DNA of 64,000 bases. Source: Bremerella cremea. Its GTDB lineage: Bacteria; Planctomycetota; Planctomycetia; Pirellulales; Pirellulaceae. The position numbers and the translations under genes were made by a program. Of this stretch, positions 52,246 to 61,092 are shown in pieces (position 1 is the first letter of the stretch; each line of letters starts with the position of its first letter). The DNA lies in the NCBI RefSeq assembly GCF_003335505.1, contig NZ_QPEX01000045.1:434001-498000 (forward strand). The letters run 5' to 3'. The notes beneath the pieces are model-generated. The model made no database searches, was not told the DNA's origin, and saw only the letters and a program-made list of their open reading frames with translations.

Positions 52246-54333
52246 GTGAATCCTTCGGACCGAGAATTCGAACTCGACCATCAGCTTCAAGGCGTGCCTG
52301 TTCCGCCCGATTTGATGGCACGCTTGAAGTCGATCCCTGCTGGCTCTGAAGCGGACGCTGCGCTCGATGCGAAACTCAACGCCGTCGCCGTGCCAGAAGA
52401 TCTAACGGAGAAGCTACGGCAAATTACGACAACCGCTTCTCCTGTTTCGCTTCCTGAACTCCAACCGAAAGAAATTTCCCCCAGACACAGCAATCGCTGG
52501 GCCACTGCCCTGTGGAGCGCGGCTGCTGCGATCTTAGTTGCGGTAGGCATTGGCTGGGGTATTTTGCACCAAGGGCCGGCAGACATTGCCCAACCATCTG
52601 TCAAAAGCACATTCCCTGATCCCCTTCTGCCAACTCACCCCACCAACGACGACCAACCACTCGTTTGGCTTGGGCCAACATCCGCCGAGCTTCGTACAGA
52701 GCAGTCTTTCTCCGATCTTACACCCCTGCCCGGCCCTGACTCACTGGCGCACTTCGGCACCGAATGGACATCGCCGAATTTGTCTGCCGATGCAACAAAA
52801 CGCCCACCACGCATCTCGTCGATGGACGAGCAGTTCCCCAGCGATCTGTTGGCCAGCACATTCCTTATGCGTTTCCAACCATTAGGAGCCAACCCGCTGA
52901 TCTCGACCCAGCCGGGGCGGCCTCAAATGATCTTCCCCGTGACTTCGCCTGTTTCCTACTTCCCGACAACCAAAGCGTACGATCGCGATTTCTTATTGCG
53001 GGAGTCTGCCCAGCCGTTTGTCTCGACGCAAGATGCCGGACTACGCACGACGAGCTTGCCTGTTTCCACAGCCGAGCAGAGCTATGAAAGTGTTGCCTTC
53101 TCGGAAAAACCATGGTCCTCCGAGTTGCTGGCCGATGCCCGCATGGAACAATGGCTCGCCGCGACCGGCAGGTTTTACGTTCCCGCTCAGCCAGGCCAAC
53201 TCGAGCTTCGCACGGCAGCCGGCCCAGCCGTATTTGCCCGCGACCGCGTGCAGCTACTGCAAATTGGGGTCGTCGCTGGTTCCGCCGACCCAGCCAATCG
53301 CCCGCCTGCCCATATCACTTTTGCGGTTACCCCTCCGGCGGATAGCGCCGACATCCTTCGAACATGGATGCCCGTTAAAATCGCACTTCGCGAGATGATC
53401 GATCATTTACAACCTCATGATACGATCACGCTGGTCGTGATGTCTGAGTTTCCGTACGTGCTTCTCGAAGACGTTAGTGTCGACGATAGCGAAGTCTGGT
53501 TTGCCGCGCTCGACCGTATCCAGCCTGGCGAACAATCGAACCTTGCCGAAGGGATTCGCTTGGCTGCGGGCACGGCGATTGGCAAGCCTGGGTTTGGAGA
53601 TATCCGCCGCCCGTTAGTCGTGCTCTCAGATCGGTTCCCTGCTTTAGATACCGAGACCAATCGCCAGCTTCGCCCCCTGGTAGAAGACGCCACCAAGCAG
53701 CATGTCGACTTTACCTGGGTCCAACTCGAAGACCGCCACTTCGCTTCCCTTCTGCCTGCTCCATCCTCGATAGAGGGCTTGGGGCACTGGCTGGTAACGA
53801 ATTCCCTGCAAGACCTCAGTCACTTGTTCGATCAGCAGATTCATGACGCCGAGACTTTGGTGGGGACGAATCCCACCATCGAAATTAAATGGAACGAAAA
53901 GTCGGTTTCGCAATATCGGTTGATCGGCTATCTGCCGCTGGGTGGCGATTTCATACCTGCTTCCCAGACGCAAGAATTACACGCGTTCGATTCCGGTACG
54001 GTTCTTTTTGAAGTGATTATGCCGGAAGAAGGGCCTAACGAGGTTGCCCAGGTTAATCTGCAATGGCAAGACCCCAGCGGTAAGCTCCGCAAGTCGACCC
54101 AAAAGGTCAGCCGGCTGCAATTTGCCTCGTCGTGGCATGCCTCCCCACTTTCGCTGCAAGCAGCACAATTAACGGCTCAATCCTTGTCATTACAGCGGAA
54201 TTCGTACTTTTCTCGGCGCCGGGGCAACACGATGGACGAGCTAGAAAGCTGGGCAGAAGGACTGAACCCAGCCCTCAAGCAGCATGCCAGTTACCCCCGT
54301 TTAGAACTCCTGTTGCCGCCTACCCACCTATAG
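52246..54333 (+). CDS. Membrane protein with degenerate VWA domain, next to ECF sigma
   Basis: 695 residues from GTG 52246. The cytoplasmic N-terminus has two similar ~14-residue repeats, VPVPPDLMARLKSI and VAVPEDLTEKLRQI, then one membrane helix (about 88-106). The exterior part holds a VWA-like domain: HITFAVTP, then IALREMIDHLQPHDTITLVVM, GEQSNLAEGIRLAAG and RPLVVLSDRFP. The metal-binding MIDAS D-x-S-x-S is lost (the strand ends AVTPPADSA). A C-terminal beta domain follows. It resembles YfbK-type VWA proteins that planctomycetes couple to ECF sigma factors. An anti-sigma role is inference. The gene has no strong ribosome site; the GTG is chosen by frame. Confidence 0.75.
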   Translation: MNPSDREFELDHQLQGVPVPPDLMARLKSIPAGSEADAALDAKLNAVAVPEDLTEKLRQITTTASPVSLPELQPKEISPRHSNRWATALWSAAAAILVAVGIGWGILHQGPADIAQPSVKSTFPDPLLPTHPTNDDQPLVWLGPTSAELRTEQSFSDLTPLPGPDSLAHFGTEWTSPNLSADATKRPPRISSMDEQFPSDLLASTFLMRFQPLGANPLISTQPGRPQMIFPVTSPVSYFPTTKAYDRDFLLRESAQPFVSTQDAGLRTTSLPVSTAEQSYESVAFSEKPWSSELLADARMEQWLAATGRFYVPAQPGQLELRTAAGPAVFARDRVQLLQIGVVAGSADPANRPPAHITFAVTPPADSADILRTWMPVKIALREMIDHLQPHDTITLVVMSEFPYVLLEDVSVDDSEVWFAALDRIQPGEQSNLAEGIRLAAGTAIGKPGFGDIRRPLVVLSDRFPALDTETNRQLRPLVEDATKQHVDFTWVQLEDRHFASLLPAPSSIEGLGHWLVTNSLQDLSHLFDQQIHDAETLVGTNPTIEIKWNEKSVSQYRLIGYLPLGGDFIPASQTQELHAFDSGTVLFEVIMPEEGPNEVAQVNLQWQDPSGKLRKSTQKVSRLQFASSWHASPLSLQAAQLTAQSLSLQRNSYFSRRRGNTMDELESWAEGLNPALKQHASYPRLELLLPPTHL

Positions 54334-54365
54334 GAAGAATGGAACTCCCCAGCAAAAGACCAACC

Positions 54366-54392
54366 TTGATGCCTCAGGATTGAGTCTATAAT
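54366..54392 (+). promoter_or_regulatory. Candidate sigma-70-type promoter upstream of TPR gene
   Basis: TTGATG (54366-54371) and TATAAT (54387-54392), 15-base spacer (16 if CTTGAT is the -35). It lies in the 274-base gap before the 54608 gene and points at it. The perfect -10 is the main support. Confidence 0.4.
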
Positions 54393-54607
54393 AGATTGGT
54401 AAAGGAACAGCACTTCTCCTCTTACTCTTCTCAAATCGCATCACCGACGAACCCGACGACGAACCGCGCCGGTTGTCTTGGATGCCTAAATTTAAGCTTA
54501 TTCCCTTTCCATTGCGTTTGACTTCAGGCGGCGATTTATACAGGGAAGTCTTTTTTTTGAGCGGGTACGGGTAGAAGATTCGCCTTGTCTTACGAGGATG
54601 TATATCG

Positions 54608-57600
54608 ATGCGGATTTTCAAACAATCATTGATCTCTCTTGGCCTGCTTCTGGCCGCCGCGCCTTTTGTACGCGCCGAGGAACCCTTCAACGAGTTTTTC
54701 GATGGGTTACTGCAGCGTGGTTACTACGAGCAAGCGATCTGGTACGTCGATTCGGTTTCAAATAATCCGACACTACCAAACGAGATCAAGAATACGCTTT
54801 TGTATCGGAAAGCTCAGGCCCAAATTGAAGCGTCGCGTTATATCGCTAATCTCCAGCAGCGCGGAGCAATGCTAGAGGATGCCTCAAACAACTTGGCCGA
54901 ATTTCTCAAGCAACACCCCAAAAACGATCGCGCGATTGATGCGACCATCGAACGCGGCACTGTGCTTTCCAGCCAAGCTCGCGTCGCCCAAGCCCTGGCA
55001 CGGAAAGAAGATTCCGCTGCGGCGAAAGCTCCTTTCCTGAAAGAAGCACGCGACAAATACGCCGAGGCCCGCAAGATCTACGAAGCTGCTAACACGCAAA
55101 TTCGTGACACGCTATCTAAGCTCGGCAAAGTTCTCGATCCGACCAAAGATGGTGCCAAGATTGCTTTCCGTGACGAGATGCGTGCCTCTTACATCCAAAC
55201 ACAAATGCTGGCCGCGACCTGCCTCCTAGAGTCGGCCAAGACACTTGACGAAAAGAGCGAAGAACGCAAAAAACAGCTCGAACAGGCCGCCAAAGAATTC
55301 GGTGAAACCTACAGCAAATACAAGGACTTCTTAGCGGGCTTATACGCTCGTTTATACGAAGCTCAAGCCCAGCAAGCTTTGGGCAAAGACAAAGAAGCGA
55401 TCTCCATCTACCAGGACGACCTTTTTAAACTGCTTGAAGATCAACCCGAGCGGATGCGTCGGGTGAAATTGAAAGCAGCAATCGGGCTGGCGAATATTTG
55501 GCTCAAGCAGGAAGCAGCCCCTAAGGTTGTCAACGAACTCGCTCCCTGGCTCGAGGCGCAACAACTTCGTCCTAACGATCTCCGCGACGAAGAATGGCTG
55601 GAACTTCGTTATCTTGTTGCCCAAGCATATTTAGCCGATGCCGCAGCCCTTGGTCCCAAAGATAAATCGTATGCCACCTACCGTCGTGCAGCCTTGAAAC
55701 TGGCAACCGAAATCGCCAAGTATCCAAACGAATACAAAAAGAAGGCGATTGAAATAAAGATCGAGTTGCAAGGCGCAGAGACGGTCGCTCAGAACACGCC
55801 GGAGCCGAAGACCTTTCAGGAAGCCGTTATCGCTGGACGAGAGTTGCTCACCAAAGCAAATACGCAACAACAAATCGTGATCGCTAAGCTGCAAAAAGAC
55901 TTGGCAGCCGCCTCCGACGATGCGACCAAGCAAGAGCTTACCAGCAAAATTGAAACCGAAGAGAAAACGGTTCAAGACGATTTCGCCCAAGCCAAGTTGT
56001 TCTTTCAACAAGCGATGCGGTTGGCCGATCGGGATACCCCGCGCGACGAAATCAACAACGTGCAATACCACCTCTCGTATCTATCCTTCCAAGAAGGCCA
56101 ATACTGGCAAACATTCGCACGGGCTTCGTTCATTGCAGAGCACTATCCCAATAGTTCAAGTGCTCAGGCATGCAGCATAGTGTCGCTGAAGAGTGCTTAT
56201 CGCCTATTTGAAAGTGCCCCAGCGGATCAACGCTCTTTCGAGCTTTCCCTGGTTAAACGCGTGACCGACTTTGTTGCCAAGCAATGGCCGAATTCCGAAG
56301 AAGCTGGCCAAGCTCAACTTGCGTTAGTCGGCTTGCAACTGCAACAAGCTTCAGCTGCCGACCTCCCTTGGCAACAGCAGAAAACATTGATCGGCGACGC
56401 CGAAAACATCGTCACCAAAATGGCCGATGGCAATTCTGCCAAAGCAGATGCGCAATTGAAGATTGGCCAAATGTATTGGAGCTTGTTTAACCGTGGCAAA
56501 GCCTTAAAACGTGCTGCGGGAAAGGACAACGCTACGCAAGGTCTGCCCGACGACAAGGAACTCGCAGCGCTAAAGCAAAAAGCGGAATCGATCCTCACTG
56601 CCGGAGTCAACCAATTTAAAGGGAACGACGCTGACTACACCTACGTCCTTGCGGCGATCTCATTGGCCCAAATCTACACCGATACTGGCGAGGCCCAAAA
56701 AGCGGTTGCTCTATTAGAAGAGCCTAAGCTTGGTTTACTCAGCTTAGTTGAAGCCAACAATAAAGCCGCCAATGTCCCCGGCGTTAAGCAGTTCATCTAT
56801 CGAGCGGCCGTGCGGACGTATATCTCAGCACTTTCGACCACCAAAGATCCGGCCCAAACCGAAACGATGATGGCCAATGCCGAGAAGGCCATGGGGGAAC
56901 TGCAAAACCTGGCCGGCGATGATGCCAAAAGCCAGAAAGAGCTGATTGCGATTTACATATCACTGGCAACCGATCTTAAGCAACAGCTAGACAACGCCGA
57001 GCCTTCCCAGAAAGAATCGCTCGGGGCGGCCTTCGAGAAATTCCTGGACCGCTTAGCCCAAACCAGCAGCGAACCGAACGTGCTCAACTGGGTCGGGGAA
57101 ACGTTCTATAACGTGGGACAAAGCTTCTCGGAAGATCCTAGTTATAAAGGTGATGCCAGCAATTTCTACAAGAAAGCGATCGCCGCCTATCAGCGCATCT
57201 TAGACAAGAATTCCAGCGACGATGTTAACCCAGCCTTGCTGCAACAAGTGCGAGTCCGCATTGCCATGGCGCAGCGCGAGACGGGGCAATATGAAGAAGC
57301 ATTAACGACGTTCGCTAATATCTTGGAACAAAACAATATGATCGTGAACGTGCAAGTCGAAGCCGCGAAGACCTACTACTTGTGGGGCCTTAACGGGGGT
57401 GACTCCAAAACGTTCTATCAGGCGATGATGGGAACCCACCCCGATCCCAAGACGAAGAAAAATACCATCTGGGGATGGGGGCGTTTGCAAGCGATCTTGG
57501 CTCGTTACGCGAAACGAGGAGCCGAACCGTCGCCGTACAAAGATGTCTTCTACGAATCCCGCTATTATCTGGCCGCATGCCGTTACCAATACGCCTTGGC

Positions 57601-57778
57601 CCAAGACAGCGAAGATAAAAAGAAGCAATACTTGGGCATGGCTGCCAAGGACATCACTTCGACTCAGTTGTTCGATCCCGGATTGGGTGGCGAACCGATG
57701 TGGTCGAAGTTCGATGCATTGATGAAAAAGATTCAAAAGGACCTAACCGGAACCCCCCAGGGCTTGGAAAAGAAATAA
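54608..57778 (+). CDS. Large exported TPR protein
   Basis: 1056 residues. Signal peptide (about 1-23, SLISLGLLLAAAPFVRA). The rest is Ala/Lys/Glu-rich helical repeats of the TPR type throughout (for example YEQAIWYVDSV, AIDATIERGTVLSSQARVAQALA, YAEARKIYEAANTQIRD, EAQAQQALGKDKEAISIYQDD, LAQIYTDTGEAQKAVALLEE, MAQRETGQYEEALTTF), so it is probably a periplasmic scaffold. No catalytic motif is seen. It is first in a run of genes that ends with TolQ- and TolR-like proteins, which implies a structural role in that envelope machine. Ribosome site: GAGG ten bases before the ATG. Confidence 0.8.
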   Translation: MRIFKQSLISLGLLLAAAPFVRAEEPFNEFFDGLLQRGYYEQAIWYVDSVSNNPTLPNEIKNTLLYRKAQAQIEASRYIANLQQRGAMLEDASNNLAEFLKQHPKNDRAIDATIERGTVLSSQARVAQALARKEDSAAAKAPFLKEARDKYAEARKIYEAANTQIRDTLSKLGKVLDPTKDGAKIAFRDEMRASYIQTQMLAATCLLESAKTLDEKSEERKKQLEQAAKEFGETYSKYKDFLAGLYARLYEAQAQQALGKDKEAISIYQDDLFKLLEDQPERMRRVKLKAAIGLANIWLKQEAAPKVVNELAPWLEAQQLRPNDLRDEEWLELRYLVAQAYLADAAALGPKDKSYATYRRAALKLATEIAKYPNEYKKKAIEIKIELQGAETVAQNTPEPKTFQEAVIAGRELLTKANTQQQIVIAKLQKDLAAASDDATKQELTSKIETEEKTVQDDFAQAKLFFQQAMRLADRDTPRDEINNVQYHLSYLSFQEGQYWQTFARASFIAEHYPNSSSAQACSIVSLKSAYRLFESAPADQRSFELSLVKRVTDFVAKQWPNSEEAGQAQLALVGLQLQQASAADLPWQQQKTLIGDAENIVTKMADGNSAKADAQLKIGQMYWSLFNRGKALKRAAGKDNATQGLPDDKELAALKQKAESILTAGVNQFKGNDADYTYVLAAISLAQIYTDTGEAQKAVALLEEPKLGLLSLVEANNKAANVPGVKQFIYRAAVRTYISALSTTKDPAQTETMMANAEKAMGELQNLAGDDAKSQKELIAIYISLATDLKQQLDNAEPSQKESLGAAFEKFLDRLAQTSSEPNVLNWVGETFYNVGQSFSEDPSYKGDASNFYKKAIAAYQRILDKNSSDDVNPALLQQVRVRIAMAQRETGQYEEALTTFANILEQNNMIVNVQVEAAKTYYLWGLNGGDSKTFYQAMMGTHPDPKTKKNTIWGWGRLQAILARYAKRGAEPSPYKDVFYESRYYLAACRYQYALAQDSEDKKKQYLGMAAKDITSTQLFDPGLGGEPMWSKFDALMKKIQKDLTGTPQGLEKK

Positions 57779-57848
57779 CAAGCACCGCTCGCGTTAGGCC
57801 ACCCCAAACTTATCACAGAACGATCGATTTATTCGAGGAGCACTCAAT

Positions 57849-58865
57849 ATGCGTCAGTACCTATTTCTGGCCACCGTCGCGACTCTGGTCGCTGGCGGCC
57901 CACTACTGGCCGACACGGTTCGCACCACGACTGGTACTCCACAGTCAGGCACCATCGTTGGCACGACCGCCGACGTGATCAAGCTGAGCAAAGGTGGAAC
58001 GGTCGTAGAGATCCCGACCAATGAAGTGGTTGAAGTTCTACTCGATGAAGAATCTTTCCCCGTAAAGTCGGCCCGCAGCAACGTCGAATCTGGCCAATAT
58101 GCGGATGCCATTGAGAAGCTCAAGGGAGAGCAAAGCAAGAACGAGCTCGTCAATCAAGAGATCGCTTTTCTGCGTGCTTATTCGCTGGGCAAACTCGCCT
58201 TGGCCGGCTCGGCAGACAAGGCAACCGCTGCCAAAGCTTTGCTTGACTTTGCCAGCCAGTCTTCTGGCAGTTATCACTTTTACGAAGTCGCCCGCATGTT
58301 GGGAGACCTGGCCGTAAGCACCGGCAACTACGACGCTGCCACCAAATATTACGGTGCGTTGTCGAAGGCCCCCTGGCCCGATATGAAGATGTCCGGCAAT
58401 GTGCTCGAAGGCCGTGCGCTACTGGCTCAAGACAAAGCAGACGCAGCCATTAAGAAATTTGACCAGGTGCTTAAGTCCGATGCTTCCGTTGCCGGAGCGG
58501 TCCGCCAAAAAAGCTTTGCTTCGGTTGGCAAGGCCCAAGCATTAGCCCTGACAGGCAAAGCTGACGAGGGGGTTACGCTGGCCCAAAAGGTGATCGAGAA
58601 CGCCGATCCGCAAGACAAAGAACTATTCGGGCGTGCTTACAATGCCCTTGGTCAGTGCTACATGAAACAGAGCCAGCCCAAAGAAGCCCTGCTGGCCTAC
58701 CTTCATACAGACATCTTGTTCTATCGAGATCCAGAAATTCATGCCGAAGCGTTATACCACCTGAGCAATCTTTGGAAGGAGGTCAACTCTCCCGATGAAG
58801 CAACTTCAGCCAGAAACCTGCTAATCAATCAATATCCAGGCAGCGTTTGGTCCAATCGGCAATAA
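57849..58865 (+). CDS. Exported TPR protein with Sm-like N-terminal beta domain
   Basis: 338 residues, signal peptide 1-21 (ends LLADTV). A small beta domain follows (GTIVGTTADVIKLSKGGTVVEIPTNEVVEV in shortened form: TADVIKLSKGGTVVEIPTNE), then TPR-like units (YADAIEKLKGEQSKNELVNQ, YDAATKYYGALSKAPW, AAIKKFDQVLKSDASVA, YMKQSQPKEALLAYL). Ribosome site GAGGAG lies eight to twelve bases before the ATG. It follows the large TPR gene by 70 bases on the same strand and is likely co-transcribed with it. Function unknown; it may bridge the TPR scaffold and the TolQ/TolR motor. Confidence 0.75.
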   Translation: MRQYLFLATVATLVAGGPLLADTVRTTTGTPQSGTIVGTTADVIKLSKGGTVVEIPTNEVVEVLLDEESFPVKSARSNVESGQYADAIEKLKGEQSKNELVNQEIAFLRAYSLGKLALAGSADKATAAKALLDFASQSSGSYHFYEVARMLGDLAVSTGNYDAATKYYGALSKAPWPDMKMSGNVLEGRALLAQDKADAAIKKFDQVLKSDASVAGAVRQKSFASVGKAQALALTGKADEGVTLAQKVIENADPQDKELFGRAYNALGQCYMKQSQPKEALLAYLHTDILFYRDPEIHAEALYHLSNLWKEVNSPDEATSARNLLINQYPGSVWSNRQ

Positions 58866-58890
58866 TTGGCCCGTCGAGTTACGATTAAGA

Positions 58891-58926
58891 GGGTGAGTTC
58901 GCCAGAAAACAGCGGCCAACTCACCC
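58891..58926 (+). other. Hairpin after small TPR gene
   Basis: GGGTGAGTT (58891-58899) pairs with AACTCACCC (58918-58926), with an inner GCC/GGC pair. No T run follows. It may be a weak terminator or processing hairpin between the TPR genes and the TolQ/TolR genes; if it terminates strongly, the latter need their own promoter. Confidence 0.55.
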
Positions 58927-59102
58927 TAGAAGTGCTTCTCGGGGTGAATCACGCCAACTAAAATACAAGTTTTTCCGTTTGATTTATCCCGAAATCTACT
59001 CGCCCTTGTGACCTATTGTTTAGCAAGCCGCGAGTGAAAAACTCGTCTATTCCCAACCAATCCAGGTCTTAGCTCAGATATTCGCATCGCTTGGAGATCC
59101 CT

Positions 59103-59930
59103 ATGTTGCGTCGATCCCACGAGTATTCCCTTCCCTTCTGCCTGGCCCTGGTTGCCTTAGTGTTGGGTATCTTCCTGACGACCCAGACGGCTACAGCCCA
59201 AGATGCCGCCGACGCCGAACCGGCCGCTGAAGCGCCGGCTGCCGATGCCCCAGCTGATGACGCTGGCGGCGCAGCGGACGCCCAAAAAGAAGACACCCCG
59301 AAAGAACGGCTTTCCGTTCTGGCCTGGACCTACAAAGCACTGACCTATTACTTTTGGATCTTCTTGTTGATCTCGGTGATATTTGTGGCGCTTCTGGTCA
59401 TGAACATCATGAACGCCCGCCGCGAAAACGTGGTTCCCCTGGCGTTGGTCGAAAGCTTCGAGGCGTGCCTGGACGAGAACCAAGTGCAAGAGGCTTACGA
59501 CATGGCTAAGGAAGATGAGTCATTCCTCGGTAAGGTTCTCTCGGCTGGCCTCGAAAAGGTCTCCAGTGGCTACGACAAGGCCATTGAAGCGATGCAGGAA
59601 GTGGGCGAAGAAGAGAACATGAAACTCGATCACCGCCTCAGCTATCTGGCCTTGATCGGCACGCTCAGCCCGATGATCGGACTATTCGGTACGGTGGACG
59701 GGATGATCCGAGCGTTTAGCGTTATCGCCATCAGCGGTTCGACGCCGGAAGCCTCGAAGCTGGCTGAAGGTATTTCGACCGCTCTGTTTACCACGTTGGT
59801 CGGTCTGGCGTTGGCCATTCCGGCAATCGCCGCCTACAACATCCTCCGCAATCGCGTCGATCGCCTGGCCTTGGAAGTTGGGATTACCAGCGAAGGGCTG
59901 ATGAGCCGCTTTGAAAACGTGCGTAAGTAG
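59103..59930 (+). CDS. MotA/TolQ/ExbB proton channel protein
   Basis: Stator-type channel subunit. A signal peptide (about 10-32, ending ATAQ) is unusual for this family; an Ala/Asp/Pro-rich linker follows (about 33-65). Then a membrane helix (about 77-103, YYFWIFLLISVIFVALLVMNI), a cytoplasmic part (AYDMAKEDESFLGKVLSAGL, MKLDHRLSYLALIGTLSPMIGLFGTV) and two more helices with the characteristic GLFGTVDGMI and ALFTTLVGLALAIPAIAAYN. Start: ATG 59103 with GGAG at six bases; TTG 59091 rejected. The two following genes are TolR/ExbD-like, so the three should form one motor. Confidence 0.93.
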   Translation: MLRRSHEYSLPFCLALVALVLGIFLTTQTATAQDAADAEPAAEAPAADAPADDAGGAADAQKEDTPKERLSVLAWTYKALTYYFWIFLLISVIFVALLVMNIMNARRENVVPLALVESFEACLDENQVQEAYDMAKEDESFLGKVLSAGLEKVSSGYDKAIEAMQEVGEEENMKLDHRLSYLALIGTLSPMIGLFGTVDGMIRAFSVIAISGSTPEASKLAEGISTALFTTLVGLALAIPAIAAYNILRNRVDRLALEVGITSEGLMSRFENVRK

Positions 59931-59978
59931 TGCCTGTTTCCTCCGCCCGATCTCTTTCGCAAAAAGACTTAGTACGAC

Positions 59979-60431
59979 ATGAAGATCAAGAAGTACCGAC
60001 GGGAGGTTCAGGAAGGGGACATGACCCCGATGATCGACATGACGTTTCAGTTGATCGCCTTCTTTATGGTGTTGATCAACTTTACGCAAGCCGATCAGAA
60101 CAAGGACATCAAACTTCCTGAAAGCGAACTGGCGAAACCGCCTGAAGTCCCCTTCGAAAATGCATTAACTTTGCAAGTTTTTCAGGACGGCAACGTCTTT
60201 TTCGATGGCAAGAAGTACACGCCGGAATCGATCCGCCCTTCGTTGATTGTGGAAAAACAGATTGCCGACGAATTAAACGCGGGCAAAGGCGGAGCCGCCC
60301 AGACCGTCACCGTGATCATTCGTGGGGACGCTCGTGTGGAAACGGGGAAAGTCCAAGACCTAATCAAGCTTTGTCAGGATGTCGGCTTCGAGAAGTTCTC
60401 CTTGAAGGCGAAAGAAAAAGTCCCCTACTAA
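59979..60431 (+). CDS. TolR/ExbD biopolymer transport protein 1
   Basis: 150 residues. A short cytoplasmic N-terminus, then one membrane helix (about 14-36) with the proton-carrying Asp at residue 20 (TPMIDMTFQLIAFFMVL), followed by a periplasmic domain with LTLQVFQDGNVFFDGKKY and VIIRGDARVETGKVQDLI, as in ExbD/TolR. Forms the channel with the upstream TolQ/ExbB protein. ATG 59979, 48 bases past the TolQ stop. Confidence 0.92.
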   Translation: MKIKKYRREVQEGDMTPMIDMTFQLIAFFMVLINFTQADQNKDIKLPESELAKPPEVPFENALTLQVFQDGNVFFDGKKYTPESIRPSLIVEKQIADELNAGKGGAAQTVTVIIRGDARVETGKVQDLIKLCQDVGFEKFSLKAKEKVPY

Positions 60432-60448
60432 GGCAACGGTTTGAATTC

Positions 60449-60958
60449 ATGAAACTTCGCAAGAACGAAGTCCACGGACGAGAAAAAGTTGAAGTCCCGA
60501 TGACGCCGATGATCGACATCGTGTTTCAGCTTCTCGTCTTCTTCATCATGACGTTCAAAATCGTCGCGATGGAAGGGGACTTTAACATCAACATGCCGCA
60601 AGCCGCTCAGGGCTCGCCCAGTACCACGCAAATCGCGCTGACGCTTTCGCTACGAGCTGGACCAAGTGGGAACCTGCAATCGGTCTCACTGAACAACCTG
60701 CCCCCTTTTGAAGGGAGCGTGCAGGAAAAGTTCCGTAAGCTGCAAGATGCCATTGTCGAACAAGTGGGTGTCAACGATGGCCCCAGCACCACGCAGGAAG
60801 AGTCCGAAATCGAAATCGATGCCGACTACCAACTGCATTACAACTACGTAATCCAAGCCATCACGGCGGTTACCGGTCGGATTGATCCCAAGACAGGCGA
60901 AGTCCAGAAGCTGATCGAAAAGATCAAGTTCGCCCCAGGCTCTGGAAGCGGCAGCTAA
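60449..60958 (+). CDS. TolR/ExbD biopolymer transport protein 2
   Basis: 169 residues from ATG 60449. The membrane helix carries the Asp in TPMIDIVFQLLVFFIMTF, like the previous protein, but the periplasmic domain differs and is longer (ALTLSLRAGPSGNLQSV, EIEIDADYQLHYNYVIQAI, GEVQKLIEKIKFAPGSG). One TolQ with two different TolR proteins resembles the Myxococcus Agl gliding motor arrangement as well as Tol/Exb sets in planctomycetes. ATG 60449 lies 17 bases past the first TolR stop; the open frame upstream of it (from 60371) is not conserved. Confidence 0.9.
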   Translation: MKLRKNEVHGREKVEVPMTPMIDIVFQLLVFFIMTFKIVAMEGDFNINMPQAAQGSPSTTQIALTLSLRAGPSGNLQSVSLNNLPPFEGSVQEKFRKLQDAIVEQVGVNDGPSTTQEESEIEIDADYQLHYNYVIQAITAVTGRIDPKTGEVQKLIEKIKFAPGSGSGS

Positions 60959-60984
60959 ACTGCTGCATGCATTCTCAAAACCAA

Positions 60985-61091
60985 TTATTGAGGTCTGCGC
61001 CACTAATCCAAGAGGGGCGACCAACGGAAGCCCCGGCTTCGTGCCAAATCGGCCCGTTGCTATGTTGGATTACCGGCGCAGACATCAATAG
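60985..61091. repeat. Long imperfect palindrome between convergent genes
   Basis: A 27-base left arm (60985-61011, starting TTATTGAGGTCTGCGCC) is the near-complement of a right arm (61065-61091, ending GGCGCAGACATCAATAG), 23 of 27 positions. The 53-base centre holds AAGCC/GGCTT and CAACGG/CCGTTG pairs. It could act as a bidirectional terminator or be a miniature inverted-repeat element. It lies two bases from the xerD stop. Confidence 0.7.
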
Positions 61092-61092
61092 T

